A DNA stretch of 35,727 nucleotides, taken from Acidocella sp. (GTDB lineage: Bacteria > Pseudomonadota > Alphaproteobacteria > Acetobacterales > Acetobacteraceae). A program made the translations under genes and the position numbers. The notes under the pieces were generated by a model, which saw nothing but the letters and a program-made list of their open reading frames with translations, made no database searches and had not been told where the DNA came from. Of this stretch, positions 34,751 to 35,727 are shown in pieces; positions within the stretch are counted from its first letter, which is position 1, and every line of letters begins with the position of its first letter. The stretch is taken from assembly GCA_026224875.1 (NCBI GenBank), contig JAMFRU010000124.1:1-35727 (forward strand). The letters are read 5' to 3'.

Positions 34751-35620
34751 ATGTCACATGTTGATGCGAAACTGACAAGTTATAAGAATTTTACCATCGA
34801 ACCCTTCAACCCGCTCATCGGCGCCACGGTGCATGGCGTGGATCTCGCCGATGCGCAGGATGAAAACCTGCGCGCCGAGTTGCGCCGCGCTTTGGTTGAA
34901 TTCCAGGTGCTGTTCTTTCGCGCGCAATCGCTGACGCCTGAGCAGCAACTGGCCGCCGCGCGGATTTTCGGCGACCCGGATAAGGCCAAAGCCTTTTTCC
35001 CGAAGGTTGAGGGGCATACTTCCATCGAGAAGATCGAGACCGGGGGTGGCGGCTACCAAAATGTAGCTGACCAGTGGCACACGGATATCACTTGGTCCGC
35101 CAATCCGCCTACCGGCACGATATTGTATGGGCGTACCATTCCCGCCAGCGGCGGCGACACTTTATGGGCGAGCGGCACCCGCGCCTATGAGCTGCTGAGC
35201 CCGGCGCTGCAGGCCTATGTGGAGACGCTGGAGGCGGTACACAGCTTTGAGCCCAGCGGCTGGCCGGATGCTTTCCTGGCGCAGCCGAATGGCGCTGCGA
35301 TCTATGCCCAGGCGCGGGCCGCCAACCAGCCAGTGCTTCATCCCGTGGTGCGCATCCACCCCGTCACCGGCCGCAAAATCCTCTACGTCAACCCTGATTT
35401 CACCACCAAGATCAAGGGCTTGGCGCGGAAAGAAAGCGATTTTCTGCTGACCTTGCTGTTTAGCCAGTTCGAGAAGCCGGAAGTGCAGGCGCGGCTGCGA
35501 TGGGAGCAGAATACCGTGGCGATTTGGGATAACCGCGCAACCCAGCACCGCGCCGTGGCCGATTTTACGGGTGCGCGCCTGCTACACCGCGTGACCTTCG
35601 GCGAAGAGCGGGCGTTCTAA
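34751..35620 (+). CDS. TauD/TfdA-family Fe(II)/2-oxoglutarate dioxygenase, AtsK-like
   Basis: The 289-residue enzyme of the taurine-dioxygenase family has the metal triad H110 and D112 in WHTDITWS and H266 in TQHRAV, and the 2-oxoglutarate-binding arginine in GARLLHRVTFG (R277 or R280). Family members oxidise the carbon next to a sulfonate (TauD) or sulfate ester (AtsK), releasing sulfite or sulfate. Co-transcription with a sulfatase favours the alkylsulfatase AtsK-type reaction; TauD or 2,4-D-type substrates remain possible. AAGGAGA precedes the ATG at good spacing. It is the third gene of the sulfur operon. Confidence 0.92.
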   Translation: MSHVDAKLTSYKNFTIEPFNPLIGATVHGVDLADAQDENLRAELRRALVEFQVLFFRAQSLTPEQQLAAARIFGDPDKAKAFFPKVEGHTSIEKIETGGGGYQNVADQWHTDITWSANPPTGTILYGRTIPASGGDTLWASGTRAYELLSPALQAYVETLEAVHSFEPSGWPDAFLAQPNGAAIYAQARAANQPVLHPVVRIHPVTGRKILYVNPDFTTKIKGLARKESDFLLTLLFSQFEKPEVQARLRWEQNTVAIWDNRATQHRAVADFTGARLLHRVTFGEERAF

Positions 35621-35727
35621 AAGACTGTTTCAAAAGCCCCTCTGGCGGCCGCTTTTGCGGGGGCCGGCGTTGTAACCGAAAAATGTAAGCAGCGGAAGCC
35701 AGGCCGCGCCCAACCGGGGGGGGGGCG
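35621..35727. other. Window end without a gene
   Basis: These 107 bases follow the dioxygenase stop. They contain a GC-rich stretch able to form a small hairpin with a TTTT loop (CCGC-TTTT-GCGG near 35653-35664) that might act in termination, and end in ten consecutive G (35716-35725). No gene start is visible. Confidence 0.4.

Noticed and set aside
27401-35725. Homopolymer runs of nine G (27401-27409) and ten G (35716-35725) as phase-variation tracts
   Set aside because: Neither lies inside an open reading frame or between promoter boxes. The second is at the window edge, where a length error or assembly break is as likely.

Overview
The window is a GC-rich (roughly 60%) chromosomal segment of an alphaproteobacterium. 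The bacterioferritin pair, an Anbu-type proteasome homologue, GDP-D-rhamnose genes and NodT-type RND efflux suggest Rhodospirillales or Acetobacteraceae, but no rRNA or taxonomic marker is present, so that is inference. I see no tRNA, rRNA, CRISPR array, insertion sequence, integrase or replication origin. About 30 genes are supported, mostly in short tightly packed operons.

Layout. (1) 1-1.6 kb: the tail of an unknown gene, then a HerA-like ATPase, closed by a bidirectional terminator. (2) 1.7-7.6 kb, minus strand: a complete tripartite RND efflux operon (outer membrane factor, adaptor, pump) with no adjacent regulator. (3) 7.8-9.5 kb, minus: adenine deaminase and an unrecognised protein. 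(4) 9.7-10.5 kb, minus: bfd-bfr iron storage and release, with a promoter and candidate iron operator. (5) 10.6-13.6 kb, minus: a translationally coupled sulfotransferase / DUF1214-like / SDR-like operon. Its promoter spacer is filled by an inverted repeat, and its SDR lacks the YxxxK catalytic pair. (6) 13.7-15.8 kb: glutaminase, an orphan Anbu peptidase and a small secreted protein. (7) 15.9-18.4 kb, plus: a carboxymuconolactone-decarboxylase-like protein, then rhodanese and the AMPylase SelO two bases apart. (8) 18.6-27.3 kb: a surface-glycan cluster with a GT4 glycosyltransferase, two tandem paralogous glycosyltransferases, an acyltransferase, gmd and rmd (GDP-D-rhamnose), a convergent GT2 gene and a frameshifted acyltransferase remnant. 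(9) 27.6-30.3 kb: two convergent drug-type MFS exporters. (10) 30.5-31.2 kb: a nu-class-like glutathione transferase under a long leader with a palindromic operator candidate. (11) 32.1-35.6 kb, plus: a sulfur-scavenging operon of cytosolic-type sulfatase, a small beta-rich protein and a TauD/AtsK-like dioxygenase.

How the genes work together. The glycan cluster makes and transfers D-rhamnose and decorates a surface polysaccharide. The last operon probably releases sulfate from organosulfates. The bfd-bfr pair stores and mobilises iron. The least explained unit is the sulfotransferase/DUF1214/SDR-like operon, which is the best candidate here for undescribed chemistry. Several short in-phase tandem duplications sit at gene starts or gene junctions, and several candidate promoters carry an inverted repeat over the -35 or spacer.
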